A stretch of 64,000 nt of DNA from the NCBI GenBank assembly GCA_052324925.1, contig JBQPRE010000002.1; one strand, written 5' to 3'. The notes beneath the pieces are model-generated. The model did no database searches. It was not told the DNA's origin and was given only the letters and a program-made list of their open reading frames with translations. The DNA comes from Flavimobilis sp052324925. Lineage in GTDB: Bacteria; Actinomycetota; Actinomycetes; Actinomycetales; Cellulomonadaceae. Both the position numbers and the translations under genes were made by a program. Below are positions 34,598 to 42,844 of the stretch, in pieces (within the stretch, counting starts at the first letter, position 1; each line of letters opens with the position of its first letter).

Positions 34598-35157
34598 CCG
34601 GAACGTTCCCGATGACCACCGGACTTCGCCGGGGGTATGCGGTGGCCGACGTCGACGCGCTGTTCACACGTGCGCGCTCCGAGTACGAGAGCGCAGCAGC
34701 CCCGGGGACGACGACGCTCGACGCCGCGGCGATCCACCGCGTCGCGTTCCCCGTCGTCCGCCGCAACGCCTACGAGACGTCTGCGGTCGATTCTGCGCTC
34801 GACCGGCTCGAGGGAGCGTTCGTCGCGCGCGAGCGCGCCGAGTTCGTCGCTGCGCACGGCCAGCAGGCCTGGATGGCTGAGCTCGCCGAGAAGGCCCGCA
34901 CCCTCTACGGGCGCCTCGGGCGGCCCGACGGCGAGCGGTTCGCTCCCGGTCGCCGCGGCGAGGCGTCGTACGACGCCGACGACGTCGACGCACTCTGCAC
35001 GCGGCTCATCGGTTACTTCGATCGCGGTGAGGCGCTGACGAGCAGCGAGGTACGTGAAGCCCGCTTCCGCACGCGTCGTGGACGCGACGGCTATGCGGTC
35101 GGGCCCGTCGACGCGTTCCTCACCCGCGCCGTCGAGGTGCTGCTGGGGGTCGAGTGA
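34594..35157 (+). CDS. protein with four DivIVA-type short motifs
   Basis: Protein of 187 aa with four copies of the DivI1A-like pattern (basic residues, aromatic, then VDxxLxR): LRRGYAVADVDALFTRA near residue 11, VRRNAYETSAVDSALDRLE near 54, RRGEASYDADDVDALCTRL near 115, and RRGRDGYAVGPVDAFLTRA near 160. Such motifs in DivIVA/Wag31 mark negative membrane curvature at poles and septa. No long coiled coil follows, unlike true DivIVA. It overlaps rlmN and dxr by 4 bp each, so it is part of that operon. Function unknown; a polar or septal accessory role is inferred. Confidence 0.75.
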   Translation: MTGTFPMTTGLRRGYAVADVDALFTRARSEYESAAAPGTTTLDAAAIHRVAFPVVRRNAYETSAVDSALDRLEGAFVARERAEFVAAHGQQAWMAELAEKARTLYGRLGRPDGERFAPGRRGEASYDADDVDALCTRLIGYFDRGEALTSSEVREARFRTRRGRDGYAVGPVDAFLTRAVEVLLGVE

Positions 35158-36329
35158 CCTCGGCGCCCCGAACGCTCACGGTGCTCGGTTCGACAGGTTC
35201 GATCGGCACGCAGGCGCTCGACGTCATCGCACGGCACCCTGGCGCGTTCCGGGTGCGCGCGCTCGCCGCCGGTGGCTCCGACATCGAGCTGCTTGCGCGG
35301 CAGGTCCGCGAGACGCGGCCCGAGGTCGTGGCCGTGGCTGTCGCGTCGGGCCGCGACGCCCTCGCTTCCGCGCTCGGCAACGATGCCCGCGGCGTGGAGA
35401 TCCTTGCCGGGCCGGACGCCGCAACCACGGTGGCCGGGCTCGGCGCGGACGTCGTCCTCAACGGCATCACAGGTTCGGTCGGCCTCGAGCCGACTCTGAC
35501 GGCGCTCAAGGCCGACTCCGTCCTCGCGCTCGCCAACAAGGAGTCGCTCGTCGTCGGCGGCGCGCTCGTCACGGATGCGATCCGACGCGCGGACCAGCTC
35601 GTCCCCGTGGACTCGGAGCACTCCGCGATCGCTCAGTCGCTGCGCGGCGGGCGTCGCGACGAGGTCCGTCGGCTCATCCTCACCGCGTCAGGCGGTCCCT
35701 TCCGCGGCTGGACCCGCGAGCAGATGGCGTCGGTGACGGCCGAGCAGGCGCTCGCGCACCCGACGTGGTCGATGGGGCCGGTCGTCACCGTGAACTCGGC
35801 GTCGATGATGAACAAGGGCCTCGAGCTCATCGAGGCCCACCTGCTCTTCGCGGTCCCGGTCCCTGACATCACGGTCGTCGTCCATCCGCAGTCGATCGTG
35901 CACTCGATGGTCGAGTTCCACGACGGATCGACGATCGCCCAGGCCTCGCCCCCGGACATGCGGATCCCGATCGCGCTGGGTCTCACGTGGCCTGAACGCG
36001 TCGCGGACGTCGCGCCCGCGTGCGACTGGACGCAGGCGAGCGAGTGGACGTTCGAGCCTCTCGACGAGGCGACGTTCTCGGCCGTACGCCTTGCCCGCGA
36101 GGTTCTGGGCGCCTCGGCGACGCACCCCGCGGTCCTCAACGCGGTCAACGAGGAGTGTGTCGACGCGTTCCTCGCGGGACGCATCGGCTTCCTCGACATC
36201 GTCGCGACGGTCGAGCGTGTCCTCGACGAGCACGACGGCCCCGGCGACTCCCACCTCACTCCCAGCCTCGTGCTCGAGACTGAGGCGTGGGCGCGTGCAC
36301 GTGCCCACGAGCTGCTTGCGCGCGCCTAG
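35154..36329 (+). CDS. dxr: 1-deoxy-D-xylulose-5-phosphate reductoisomerase
   Basis: Dxr converts DXP to MEP with NADPH, the committed step of the MEP isoprenoid pathway. The 391-aa protein has the NADPH motif GSTGSIGTQALDVI, LANKESLVVGG, the metal-binding PVDSEHSAI, and ASGGPFRGW with NPTW-like MGPVVTVNSASMMNKG. The GTG start overlaps the upstream gene (GTGA). The later MEP enzyme gene ispG lies 1.5 kb downstream. Confidence 0.97.
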   Translation: MTSAPRTLTVLGSTGSIGTQALDVIARHPGAFRVRALAAGGSDIELLARQVRETRPEVVAVAVASGRDALASALGNDARGVEILAGPDAATTVAGLGADVVLNGITGSVGLEPTLTALKADSVLALANKESLVVGGALVTDAIRRADQLVPVDSEHSAIAQSLRGGRRDEVRRLILTASGGPFRGWTREQMASVTAEQALAHPTWSMGPVVTVNSASMMNKGLELIEAHLLFAVPVPDITVVVHPQSIVHSMVEFHDGSTIAQASPPDMRIPIALGLTWPERVADVAPACDWTQASEWTFEPLDEATFSAVRLAREVLGASATHPAVLNAVNEECVDAFLAGRIGFLDIVATVERVLDEHDGPGDSHLTPSLVLETEAWARARAHELLARA

Positions 36330-36375
36330 CGCGCACTGACCTGGCCCCCGGGCCGTCGAAAGGGAGGGGACCCTC

Positions 36376-37695
36376 ATGGGCTACGCCGTCGGCGTCCTCG
36401 TGTTCGTCGTCGGCATGGTCGTCTCGATCGCGCTCCACGAGGTGGGGCACATGCTGCCCGCCAAACGGTTTGGTGTGCGCGTGAGCCAGTTCATGGTGGG
36501 GTTCGGGTCGACAATCCGCTCGTGGACCCGCGGCGAGACCGAGTACGGCTTCAAGTGGATCCCGCTCGGCGGGTATGTGCGGCTCGTCGGCATGTATGCG
36601 CCGGCGCGTCCGCCTGCCGAGGGTCGGGCTCCGCGCCGCGGCCGCTTCGAAGAGATGGCGGCGGACGCGCGCGAGGTCTCGGCCGAGGAGATCCGGCCGG
36701 GCGAGGAGGCGCGCGCCTTCTACAACTTGTCGGCGCCCAAGAAGCTCATCGTCATGCTCGGCGGGCCGGTGATGAACCTGCTCATCGCGGCTGTCCTCCT
36801 GGGGATCGTCACGCTGGGGTGGGGCACGGCGAGCGCGACATCGACGCTCGCTGCGGTCGTGCCGTGCGCCCCGGCGACGACGGCGGTCACGGACTCGTGC
36901 GCGGCGGGGGCTCCGGGGTCGCCGGCTGCGGCGGCGGGGCTCGAGCCTGGGGACCGCATCCTCGAGTACGGCGGTGAGCCGGTCGACGGCTGGACCGAGC
37001 TCACGGACCAGATCGCGGCCGTCGGTTCGCGGCCGACGGTCGTCACGATCGAGCGGGCCGGGCAGCGGATGACGCTCGACCTCACGCCGGTCGATCTCAC
37101 CCGGACGGTCGTCGATGCGGCGGGCGCTCCCGTGCGCGGGTCGGACGGTTCCGACGCCACCGTCACCTCGACGTACGTCGGCATCCAGCCGACGATCGAC
37201 AGGTCTCGCTCGCTCGCGCCGGTTCCTTCCCAGCTGTGGGCCCAGGTGTCGGGGACCGCGAGCATCGTCGTCACCCTGCCCGGGCAGGTGTGGGACGTCG
37301 GCCGCACGCTCGTCACGGGAGGGGAGCGGTCGGCCGAGTCCGTCATGAGCATCGTGGGTGTCGGCCGCGTCGCGGGCGAGGTCGGCACGATGGGTGGTGA
37401 CGAGGTGGGGATCGGCGACCGGGTTGCCGTCTGGCTCTCGCTCCTTGCGAGCCTCAACATCGCGCTCTTCGTCTTCAACCTCGTTCCGCTGCTGCCGCTC
37501 GACGGTGGGCACGTCGTCGGCGCCCTGTACGAGGGTGCCCGCCGCCAGATCGCGCGCCTGCGTGGGCGTCCTGACCCGGGCCCCGCCGACACCGCTCGGA
37601 TGATGCCGGTCGCGTACGGGGTCTTCGTCCTGCTCGTCGGGATGAGCGTCCTGCTCATCGTCGCGGACGTCATCAGACCCGTGACGATCGGCTAG
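36376..37695 (+). CDS. rip1: M50 site-2 protease (RseP/Rip1 family)
   Basis: Intramembrane zinc metalloprotease that cuts anti-sigma factors or other membrane proteins. The 439-aa protein has HEVGH in the first transmembrane helix (His21, Glu22, His25), a PDZ domain in the middle (about residues 190-245, with AGLEPGDRILEYGGEPVDGW), and NLVPLLPLDGGH in a C-terminal helix, whose Asp completes the zinc site. At least four hydrophobic segments are seen. The ATG follows AGGGAGGGG. The order dxr-rip1-ispG is the usual actinobacterial one. Confidence 0.95.
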   Translation: MGYAVGVLVFVVGMVVSIALHEVGHMLPAKRFGVRVSQFMVGFGSTIRSWTRGETEYGFKWIPLGGYVRLVGMYAPARPPAEGRAPRRGRFEEMAADAREVSAEEIRPGEEARAFYNLSAPKKLIVMLGGPVMNLLIAAVLLGIVTLGWGTASATSTLAAVVPCAPATTAVTDSCAAGAPGSPAAAAGLEPGDRILEYGGEPVDGWTELTDQIAAVGSRPTVVTIERAGQRMTLDLTPVDLTRTVVDAAGAPVRGSDGSDATVTSTYVGIQPTIDRSRSLAPVPSQLWAQVSGTASIVVTLPGQVWDVGRTLVTGGERSAESVMSIVGVGRVAGEVGTMGGDEVGIGDRVAVWLSLLASLNIALFVFNLVPLLPLDGGHVVGALYEGARRQIARLRGRPDPGPADTARMMPVAYGVFVLLVGMSVLLIVADVIRPVTIG

Positions 37696-37696
37696 C

Positions 37697-37719
37697 GGCG
37701 CGCCGACCGTCGGCGCGCC
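37697..37719 (+). terminator. palindromic hairpin after rip1
   Basis: GGCGCGCCGAC and its complement GTCGGCGCGCC separated by one base; as RNA a stem of about 9 bp. No U-tract. Confidence 0.5.
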
Positions 37720-37804
37720 CCCGTGCGGGTGACGTGCGCCACCGTGTCTGCGTGGGAATGGTGCACGTGGCCCCGGCGGTGTCCCACGGACGGTCCGGAC
37801 GGGG

Positions 37805-37810
37805 GATACT
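37805..37810 (+). promoter_or_regulatory. -10 box, leaderless start of ispG
   Basis: GATACT, 6-nt spacer, GTG at 37817. Confidence 0.5.
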
Positions 37811-37816
37811 GGCGGG

Positions 37817-38980
37817 GTGAGCGTACCGATCAGTCTTGGCATGCCAGCGGTCAAGGAAGCACCCGCCGTTCTGGCCCCCCGTCGACCCACCCGTCGCATC
37901 AACGTCGGCTCCGTGCCGGTCGGGGGCGGCGCCCCGATCTCGGTCCAGTCGATGACGACGACGCCGACGACCGACATCAACGCGACGCTTCAGCAGATCG
38001 CTGAGCTCACGGCCTCGGGGTGCGACATCGTGCGTGTCGCGTGCCCCTCGCAGGACGACGCTGACGCGCTGCCGATCATCGCGAAAAAGTCGCAGATCCC
38101 GGTGATCGCAGACATCCACTTCCAGCCGAAGTACGTCTTCGCTGCGATCGATGCGGGCTGTGCGGCTGTCCGCGTCAACCCGGGCAACATCCGGAAGTTC
38201 GACGACCAGGTCAAGCAGATCGCGCGTGCCGCGAAGGATGCCGGAACGTCGATCCGCATCGGCGTCAACGCAGGGTCGCTCGACCCTCGCCTGCTGGAGA
38301 AGTACGGCAAGGCCACCCCTGAGGCTCTCGTCGAGTCCGCCGTGTGGGAGGCGTCGCTCTTCGAGGAGCACGACTTCCACGACTTCAAGATCTCCGTCAA
38401 GCACAATGACCCCGTCGTCATGGTGCGGGCCTACGAGCTGCTCTCCGAGCGTGGCGACTGGCCGCTGCACCTCGGCGTGACCGAGGCCGGCCCTGCGTTC
38501 CAAGGCACGATCAAGTCGGCGACGGCCTTCGGCGCGTTGCTGAGCAAGGGCATCGGCGACACGATCCGCGTCTCGCTGTCCGCGCCTCCGGTCGAGGAGG
38601 TCAAGGTCGGCATCCAGATCCTGCAGTCGCTCGGCCTCAAGGAACGCAAGCTTGAGATCGTCTCGTGCCCGTCGTGCGGGCGCGCACAGGTGGACGTCTA
38701 CACGCTCGCCGAGCAGGTGACGGCGGGACTCGAGGGCCTTGAGGTGCCGCTGCGCGTCGCCGTCATGGGCTGCGTCGTCAACGGACCGGGCGAGGCCCGG
38801 GAGGCCGATCTCGGTGTGGCCTCGGGCAATGGCAAGGGCCAGATCTTCGTCAAGGGCAAGGTCATCAAGACGGTCCCCGAGCACGCGATCGTCGAGACCC
38901 TCATCGAGGAGGCCATGCGCATCGCCGAGTCGATGGAGCCCGTCGAGGGTGGCGCCCCGTCTGTGAGCGTCGGCCGCTGA
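37817..38980 (+). CDS. ispG: 4-hydroxy-3-methylbut-2-enyl diphosphate synthase
   Basis: IspG is the [4Fe-4S] enzyme that turns MEcPP into HMBPP, the penultimate MEP-pathway step. The 387-aa protein has VQSMTTTPT, a TIM-barrel domain, and the cluster ligands Cys284 and Cys287 (CPSC), Cys319 and Glu326 (CVVNGPGEA). Length is standard. It appears leaderless, with GTG 6 nt after GATACT. A 15-bp hairpin follows. Confidence 0.97.
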   Translation: MSVPISLGMPAVKEAPAVLAPRRPTRRINVGSVPVGGGAPISVQSMTTTPTTDINATLQQIAELTASGCDIVRVACPSQDDADALPIIAKKSQIPVIADIHFQPKYVFAAIDAGCAAVRVNPGNIRKFDDQVKQIARAAKDAGTSIRIGVNAGSLDPRLLEKYGKATPEALVESAVWEASLFEEHDFHDFKISVKHNDPVVMVRAYELLSERGDWPLHLGVTEAGPAFQGTIKSATAFGALLSKGIGDTIRVSLSAPPVEEVKVGIQILQSLGLKERKLEIVSCPSCGRAQVDVYTLAEQVTAGLEGLEVPLRVAVMGCVVNGPGEAREADLGVASGNGKGQIFVKGKVIKTVPEHAIVETLIEEAMRIAESMEPVEGGAPSVSVGR

Positions 38981-38997
38981 CGTCTGAGAGCTGTGAG

Positions 38998-39029
38998 CCG
39001 AGCCCGGCGGGGAACCCCGCCGGGCTCGG
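38998..39029 (+). terminator. terminator hairpin after ispG
   Basis: CCGAGCCCGGCGGGG (38998-39012) and exact complement (39015-39029); about 13 bp form around a small loop. Pyrimidine-rich TGCTTCCCC follows. Confidence 0.7.
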
Positions 39030-39075
39030 TGCTTCCCCTGCCAGTGACCGGTCGTGGCCGAGCCCGCCGGTGGGG

Positions 39076-39081
39076 GAGAAT
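39076..39081 (+). promoter_or_regulatory. -10 box, leaderless start of the DUF4081-GNAT gene
   Basis: GAGAAT, 6-nt spacer, ATG at 39088. Confidence 0.45.
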
Positions 39082-39087
39082 CGCCTC

Positions 39088-40038
39088 ATGGGACGGTGGT
39101 TCCGCGGCCAGAGCGTCGCGCACAGCACGGGCGTCCGCGCCCTGACCGACGCGGACGTTCCCCGCGCCCTTGCGCTGTGCGCCCTTGATCCTGTGGCCTC
39201 CGTCCTCGCTGCCTCGCGGCTGCGCCTGGCGGCATCGGGCGGTCTCGCCGTGACTGGCAGCCAGGGCTGGGTCTACCCGGCGTCGGGCGAGCCGCGTGCG
39301 CTGTGCTGGGTCGGGGCGAACGTCGTTCCCGTCCTGGGGGAGTGCGTCGGCGCCGAGGCTGAGGCTGCGCTCGATGCGTTCGCGGTCGAGCTGCGCCGAG
39401 GGGGCCGTCGGGCGTCTTCGATCGTGGGCCCTGCTCCGTATGCGCTCGGCCTGTGGGACCGCCTCGGGGCGACGTGGGGGCCCGCGCGCGAGGTCCGTCC
39501 GGTGCAGCCCTCCCTTGCGATCGATCGCCTCCCGGATGTTGACCCGGACCCGGAGGTGCGGCTCGCGTCGCCTGCCGAGCTCGCCGTCCTGCTGCCGGCA
39601 AGCGTCGCGATGTTCCTCGAAGAGGTCGGGTACTCGCCCCTCGGAGCCGCACCGGGCGCGTACATCGAGCGCGTGCGTTCGCTTGCGCAGCAGGGGCGCA
39701 CGTTCGTGCGTACCGCGCCGGGAGCGCGAGTCGATGCGCAGGAGGCGCGGCTCGGGCTCGAGGCGTTCGCGACCCTTCCTGCGCGCGAGCACGTCGTCTT
39801 CAAGGCTGAGCTGGGTGCGATCGCTGGCCCAATCGCCCAGGTTCAGGGGGTGTGGGTGACCCCGACGCGACGGGGGGCAGGGATTGCGGCTCCCGCCATG
39901 GCGGCTGTCGTCGTCGGCGCGCTCGAGCGGCATCCCGTCATCTCGCTCTACGTCAACGACTTCAACGAGCGTGCGGTCGCGACCTACCGCCGTGTGGGGT
40001 TCGAACAGGTCGGCACGTTCGCGACGATCCTGTTCTGA
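39088..40038 (+). CDS. DUF4081 / GNAT acetyltransferase-like protein
   Basis: Protein of 316 aa with an N-terminal DUF4081-like half (about residues 15-130) and a C-terminal GNAT fold (about 155-316). The acetyl-CoA loop is recognisable as GVWVTPTRRGAGIA (the usual R/QxxGxG/A pattern), followed by SLYVNDFNERAVATYRRVGFEQVG, the GNAT motif B. The substrate is unknown. It lies between ispG and proS as in many actinobacteria, apparently as a leaderless single gene. Confidence 0.85.
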   Translation: MGRWFRGQSVAHSTGVRALTDADVPRALALCALDPVASVLAASRLRLAASGGLAVTGSQGWVYPASGEPRALCWVGANVVPVLGECVGAEAEAALDAFAVELRRGGRRASSIVGPAPYALGLWDRLGATWGPAREVRPVQPSLAIDRLPDVDPDPEVRLASPAELAVLLPASVAMFLEEVGYSPLGAAPGAYIERVRSLAQQGRTFVRTAPGARVDAQEARLGLEAFATLPAREHVVFKAELGAIAGPIAQVQGVWVTPTRRGAGIAAPAMAAVVVGALERHPVISLYVNDFNERAVATYRRVGFEQVGTFATILF

Positions 40039-40088
40039 GACGTGCCCGGGTGCGGCGGTGAGCGCACGGGACGTGCGCGCAGCGGCGG

Positions 40089-40094
40089 TAGGAT
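40089..40094 (+). promoter_or_regulatory. -10 box, leaderless start of proS
   Basis: TAGGAT, 7-nt spacer, ATG at 40102. Confidence 0.55.
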
Positions 40095-40101
40095 CAGTCC
40101 C

Positions 40102-41883
40102 ATGCTCCTGCGGATGTCGACGCTGTTCCTGCGCACGCTGCGCGAAGATCCTGCCGACGCGGAGGTCGCGAGCCACCGGCTCCTCGTCCGCGCGGGCTAC
40201 ATCCGCCGGGCGGCCCCCGGCATCTACACGTGGCTCCCGCTCGGCCTGCGCGTCCTCGCGAAGGTCGAGGCGGTCGTGCGTGAGGAGATGATCGCCTCGG
40301 GCGCGCAAGAGGTGCACTTCCCGGCGCTCCTGCCGCGCGAGCCCTATGAGGCGACGGGCCGTTGGACCGAGTACGGGCCCAACCTCTTCCGCCTCCAGGA
40401 CCGCAAGGACGCCGACTACCTTCTCGCGCCCACGCACGAGGAGATGTTCACGCTCCTCGTCAAGGACCTGTACTCCTCGTACAAGGACCTGCCGCTCACG
40501 CTGTTCCAGGTGCAGACGAAGTACCGCGACGAGGCGCGTCCGCGCGCCGGCCTCATCCGCGGCCGCGAGTTCATCATGAAGGACGCCTACTCGTTCGACA
40601 TGGACGACGCGGGTCTTGATGCCTCCTACCAGGCACAGCGTGACGCGTACGAGCGGATCTTCACGCGCCTCGGCCTCGAGTACGTCATCGTTGCGGCCAC
40701 CGCGGGCGCGATGGGCGGTTCGCGCTCCGAGGAGTTCCTCTCGCCCAGCCCGATCGGTGAGGACACGTTCGTCCGCACGGCCGGCGGCTACGCCGCCAAC
40801 GTCGAGGCCGTGGTCACGCCCGTGCCCGCCGCGCTCGACTACTCCGACGTTCCGGCTCCCGCGGTCGTCGCGACGCCGGGGGCGTCGTCGATCGAGGACC
40901 TCGTGGCCTTCCTCGACGTGCACCACGCGCGGACCGACGGCCGTGCGTGGTCGGCTGCCGACACCCTGAAGAACGTCGTCCTCGCCCTCACCCACCCAGG
41001 CGGTGAGCGTGAGGTTGTCGTCGTGGGCATCCCCGGCGACCGCGACATCGATCTCAAGCGCGCTGAGGCAGCGTTCGCGCCCGCCGAGATCGAGCCCGCG
41101 ACGGACGCGGACTTCGCCAAGAACCCGACGCTCGTCAAGGGCTTCATCGGGCCGCAGGTTCTCGGACGCGCCCAGACGGGCAACGAGGACGCGATCCGTT
41201 ACCTCGTCGACCCCCGCGTCGTCACCGGCACCCGTTGGGTGACGGGCGCGAGCACGCCCGACGCCCATGTCGTCGACCTCGTCGCGGACCGCGACTTCGT
41301 GGCCGACGGCGTCGTCGAGGCCGCCGACGTGCGCCCGGGCGACGTCGCTCCCGACGGCTCGGGCGAGCTCGAGTTCGCGCGCGGCATCGAGATCGGTCAC
41401 ATCTTCCAGCTGGGCCGCAAGTACGCGGACTCGCTCGGCCTCAAGGTCCTCGACGTCAACGGCAAGCAGGTGACCGTGACGATGGGCTCCTACGGCATCG
41501 GCGTCACCCGCGTCCTGGCTGCCCTCGCTGAGGCAAACCATGACGACAAGGGCCTGGCATGGCCTGCGCACGTCGCCCCCGCGCACGTGCACGTGGTTGC
41601 GACGGGCAAGGACGCTGCCGTCTTCGAGACTGCGGGCCGCATCGCCGACGACCTGTCGGCGCGCGGCATCGAAGTTCTCTACGACGACCGTCCCAAGGTG
41701 TCGCCGGGCGTGAAGTTCGCCGACGCCGAGCTGCTCGGCGTGCCGCTGCTCGTCGTTGTCGGTCGCGGTCTGGCTGACGGCGTCGTCGAGCTGCGTCCGC
41801 GAGCGGGCGAGGCCGAGCAGATCGCGGTCGAGACCGCGGTCGAGAGTGTCGCGACGCGTGTCGCGGAGCTCCTCGCGCGCTGA
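40102..41883 (+). CDS. proS: prolyl-tRNA synthetase, bacterial type
   Basis: ProRS charges tRNA-Pro. The 593-aa class II enzyme has motif 1 (GIYTWLPLGLRVLAKVEAVV), motif 2 (FQVQTKYRDEARPRAGLIRG), the YbaK-like editing insertion (about residues 230-400) typical of the bacterial form, motif 3 (MGSYGIGVTRVLAALAE) and the C-terminal anticodon-binding domain (VSPGVKFADAELLGVP). Length fits (570-600 aa). Translation probably starts without a leader. A 27-bp inverted repeat follows. Confidence 0.97.
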   Translation: MLLRMSTLFLRTLREDPADAEVASHRLLVRAGYIRRAAPGIYTWLPLGLRVLAKVEAVVREEMIASGAQEVHFPALLPREPYEATGRWTEYGPNLFRLQDRKDADYLLAPTHEEMFTLLVKDLYSSYKDLPLTLFQVQTKYRDEARPRAGLIRGREFIMKDAYSFDMDDAGLDASYQAQRDAYERIFTRLGLEYVIVAATAGAMGGSRSEEFLSPSPIGEDTFVRTAGGYAANVEAVVTPVPAALDYSDVPAPAVVATPGASSIEDLVAFLDVHHARTDGRAWSAADTLKNVVLALTHPGGEREVVVVGIPGDRDIDLKRAEAAFAPAEIEPATDADFAKNPTLVKGFIGPQVLGRAQTGNEDAIRYLVDPRVVTGTRWVTGASTPDAHVVDLVADRDFVADGVVEAADVRPGDVAPDGSGELEFARGIEIGHIFQLGRKYADSLGLKVLDVNGKQVTVTMGSYGIGVTRVLAALAEANHDDKGLAWPAHVAPAHVHVVATGKDAAVFETAGRIADDLSARGIEVLYDDRPKVSPGVKFADAELLGVPLLVVVGRGLADGVVELRPRAGEAEQIAVETAVESVATRVAELLAR

Positions 41884-41940
41884 ACGAGGTGCCCCCGGGC
41901 TCCGGCGGGTGCGTGCGCTGCGCGAGACGCAGCAGAAGCT

Positions 41941-41999
41941 GAGCACGACAACGGAGGGTCCCGCACGCAGCGCGTGCGGGACCCTCCGTCGTCGTGCTC
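41941..41999. terminator. 27-bp near-perfect inverted repeat, bidirectional terminator
   Basis: Outer arms GAGCACGAC/GTCGTGCTC (9 bp) and inner arms ACGGAGGGTCCCGCACGC with its complement (18 bp), separated by a single mismatch, loop AGC. It lies between the convergent proS and ABC permease genes. It is the longest hairpin in the window. Confidence 0.8.
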
Positions 42000-42007
42000 G
42001 GGCGTCG

Positions 42008-42844
42008 CTAGGCGCGTTCGCGGTCGAGCTCGCGGCGGTAGCCGAGTGCCGTGAGGACGGTGCAGAGCGCTCCCCAGCCGATGACGACGGCGAGGTTGAG
42101 CACGGTCGAGTCGCTCGCCGTCGCACCGAACAGCGAGATGTCGTCGGCCGGGGCCATGGCGCCCCACGCGAGCTGACCGAAGTGGTGGGTGGGGAGCCAC
42201 GGCGCGACGCCCTGCAGAACCTCGGGCAGCTGCGAGGCCGGGAAGAAGAACCCGGAGAGGAACGACAGGGGCAAGAAGACGAGGTTGACGATCGTCGAGA
42301 CCGCGCGCGGCCGTGCCCAGTAGGCGATCGCGGAGCCCATGGGTGAGAAGCACACGGTCCCGAGCAGGAGCACGCCTGTCGTCGCGAGGAGTCGTCCCGG
42401 AGAGAAGTTCGCAGACCCTGCGGTCTGGGCGAGGAGCGCGATGCCGATGATCGTCAGTGCGGAGTAGAAGAGCGACAGCGCGAGCTTGCCGCCGAAGTAC
42501 ACGCTCATCGGCATCGGGGTCGCGCGCAGGCGGCGCAGCCAGCCCTGCTGGCGCTCCTCGGCGAGGTCGGCGCCGAAAGTGAAGAGCGCCTGGGAGACGA
42601 TTCCGTAGCAGGCGAAGGAGACGAAGAGGAGGGCGACGACGCTCGTCCCGCCCGGGAGGGTCTGGCCCGAGTTGGGCAGGCCGAACATCGTGAAGAGAAT
42701 GACCGGAAGGACGACGACGCCGACGACGTACTCCGGGACGCGCTTGTAGCGCAGAACCTCGGCGCGCACCTGGGCGCCGAGAGCCCCGAGAGGGCCGGGG
42801 CCGGCGTACGCCTCGGGGGAACGAACGTGTTCGATCGTGCTCAT
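42008..42844 (-). CDS. ABC-2 type transporter permease
   Basis: Membrane subunit of an ABC exporter, 278 aa, with six hydrophobic segments and the ABC-2 core (ADLAEERQQGWLRRLRATPM, YWARPRAVSTIVNLVFLPLSFLSG). It resembles DrrB/NatB-type permeases for drugs, ions or lipids; the substrate cannot be told. It is the second gene of a minus-strand pair, and its start overlaps the ATPase gene by 4 bp (ATGA). A two-component system is transcribed divergently from the same intergenic region and is the probable regulator. Confidence 0.92.
   Translation of the reverse strand: MSTIEHVRSPEAYAGPGPLGALGAQVRAEVLRYKRVPEYVVGVVVLPVILFTMFGLPNSGQTLPGGTSVVALLFVSFACYGIVSQALFTFGADLAEERQQGWLRRLRATPMPMSVYFGGKLALSLFYSALTIIGIALLAQTAGSANFSPGRLLATTGVLLLGTVCFSPMGSAIAYWARPRAVSTIVNLVFLPLSFLSGFFFPASQLPEVLQGVAPWLPTHHFGQLAWGAMAPADDISLFGATASDSTVLNLAVVIGWGALCTVLTALGYRRELDRERA

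Noticed and set aside
38698..42126. 1,142-codon minus-strand open frame across ispG, the GNAT gene and proS
   Set aside because: It spans three genes with clear conserved motifs on the plus strand; no domain seen in it.
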